DNA of 39,602 nucleotides, taken from assembly GCA_918244965.1 (NCBI GenBank), contig CAKJYC010000020.1, positions 1 to 39,602 of the forward strand, given 5' to 3'. Position numbers and translations under genes: made by a program. Below, in pieces: positions 38,678 through 39,602 of this stretch. The notes beneath the pieces are model-generated. The model was given only the letters and a program-made list of their open reading frames with translations, made no database searches and had not been told where the DNA came from. The stretch's first letter is position 1. Every line of letters begins with the position of its first letter. This stretch comes from Clostridiales bacterium. GTDB lineage: Bacteria > Bacillota > Clostridia > Christensenellales > CAG-138.

Positions 38678-38706
38678 TTGCAAACGCCGCGAATATCCCG
38701 TATAAT
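38678..38706 (+). promoter_or_regulatory. Promoter of the DUF1015 gene
   Basis: TTGCAA (38678-38683), a 17-base spacer and TATAAT (38701-38706). Confidence 0.85.
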
Positions 38707-38744
38707 AATAGATGTACAAATATGCACGTAAAGGAGAATGGATT

Positions 38745-39602
38745 ATGTTTGAAAACAACATCGGCGTTCTGGTTCCCAATGTGATGCTGCCCCCGAAGGG
38801 CGCGGATTTTGAGAAGTGGGCGGTCGTGGCCTGCGACCAGTTCACCTCGCAGCCCGAATATTGGGCGGCGGCGCGCGCATTCATCGGCGATGCGCCGACG
38901 ACCCTCGACCTGTTTTTGCCGGAAGCGTTCCTCGGAAAAGAGGGCGAAGCCGAGCGCATTGCGACCATTCGCAAGAACATGCGCGAGTACATGGCAAAGG
39001 GCGTCCTGGAAACCAAGCCGCAGGGCTTTGTGCTGGTCAAGCGCTCCGTCGCGGGCAATACGCGCTGGGGTCTTGTCATGGCGCTGGACCTTGAATGCTA
39101 TGATTATAACAAGGGCGCAACGACGCTGATCCGCGCGACCGAGGGCACGATCGTCGAGCGCATTCCCCCGCGTCTCCGCATCCGCGAGGGCGCGCCGCTG
39201 GAGCTTCCGCACATTCTCGTTTTAATCGACGACCCGCAGCGCACGGTCATCGAGCCGCTTGCGGCCAAGACGGAAACGCTCGACAAGCTCTATGACACCG
39301 ACCTGATGCTTGACGGCGGCCACATCACCGGCTGGCTCGTGGACGGCGCGGCCGATATCCGGGGCGCGATCGGCGCAATGGAGACCCTGACCGATGCGAA
39401 GGCGTTTCACGCCAAGTACGGCGATCACGCGCCGCTGCTGTTTGCAATGGGCGACGGCAATCACAGCTTTGCCACCGCAAAGGCGAACTGGGAAAAGGTC
39501 AAGGCGACGCTTTCCCCCGAAGAGCAGAAGGACCATCCGGCCCGCTACGCGCTGGTCGAGGTCGAGAACGTGCACGACGACGGCATCGTCTTTGAGCCGA
39601 TC
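38745..39602 (+). CDS. DUF1015-family protein (partial, 3' end outside the window)
   Basis: The first 286 codons of a protein of unknown biochemical role. It opens MFENNIGVLVPNVMLP and shows DUF1015 traits: WAVVACDQFTSQPEYW (about 26-41), APTTLDLFLPE (about 50-60) and the conserved FAMGDGNHSFATAKANWE box at about residues 232-250, whose DGNHS resembles the DGHHR of the family. AAAGGAG lies about 9 bases before the ATG at 38745; an ATG at 38738 in another frame stops at once. It is monocistronic from a strong promoter. Roughly a third of the protein is missing past the window edge. Confidence 0.85.
   Translation, partial: MFENNIGVLVPNVMLPPKGADFEKWAVVACDQFTSQPEYWAAARAFIGDAPTTLDLFLPEAFLGKEGEAERIATIRKNMREYMAKGVLETKPQGFVLVKRSVAGNTRWGLVMALDLECYDYNKGATTLIRATEGTIVERIPPRLRIREGAPLELPHILVLIDDPQRTVIEPLAAKTETLDKLYDTDLMLDGGHITGWLVDGAADIRGAIGAMETLTDAKAFHAKYGDHAPLLFAMGDGNHSFATAKANWEKVKATLSPEEQKDHPARYALVEVENVHDDGIVFEPI

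Overview
The window looks like part of a GC-rich, low-redundancy chromosome of an anaerobic Firmicute (class Clostridia), most likely an uncultured gut lineage. Supporting signs are a tig-clpP-clpX cluster, mnmG-rsmG, a FeoA-FeoB fusion followed by the small Cys-rich Feo protein, CitC and a CitX-CitG fusion, a 2x[4Fe-4S] ferredoxin, TldD/TldE, a CvpA-like operon and strong AGGAGG-type ribosome binding sites. There is no phage, CRISPR array or plasmid module. The genus cannot be read from the sequence. The left edge carries the 5' end of an IS30-type insertion sequence.

Layout: 1-1000 is a decayed mobile or tRNA-associated region (IS30 end, tRNA-Arg(CCG), a copy of its 3' end 332 bp away, a 140-bp tandem repeat, three terminator hairpins). 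1050-1171 holds a candidate C-rich small RNA. 1329-2600 is a purine salvage pair (apt plus a nucleoside phosphorylase). 2736-5180 has two membrane proteins around an XRE regulator and a repeat-rich gap. 5408-6976 is a flotillin. 7023-10474 (minus) is clpX, clpP and tig. 10704-13514 is a lipid-kinase / beta-propeller-like / CvpA-like operon. 13579-17603 (minus) is PhzF, a zinc-ribbon membrane protein, rsmG and mnmG. 17723-21386 is a YhaM-like nuclease with a TldD/TldE pair. 21449-24920 (minus) is NADP-isocitrate dehydrogenase and aconitase, divergent from citC-citXG (to 27413). 27614-30993 (minus) holds a DUF3592 protein, an M32 carboxypeptidase, an Ig-like lipoprotein and an unknown basic protein. 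31315-33297 holds a ferredoxin, an orphan ParB/Noc-like protein and rsmA. 33778-36284 is iron uptake, followed by cdsA, a Cys-repeat exported protein and a truncated DUF1015 gene at the right edge.

How the genes fit together: aconitase and isocitrate dehydrogenase make 2-oxoglutarate from citrate, while CitC and CitXG would activate citrate lyase, whose subunits are not in the window. Tig, ClpP and ClpX handle nascent-chain folding and proteolysis. FeoAB imports ferrous iron, which the ferredoxin and aconitase need.

The most unusual content is between genes. Two unrelated dispersed element families have several stems that differ between copies by compensatory base changes while their loops and linkers stay fixed. 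Family I is at 3621-3732 and 8968-9090; family II is a three-way-junction shape at 31086-31277 and 37150-37341. Added to these are a C-rich antisense-to-Shine-Dalgarno RNA candidate, two promoters placed so that the mRNA should be leaderless (rsmA and an unknown gene), and a recurrent TTGC-type -35 box. All structure calls were made by eye, without folding software or database searches.
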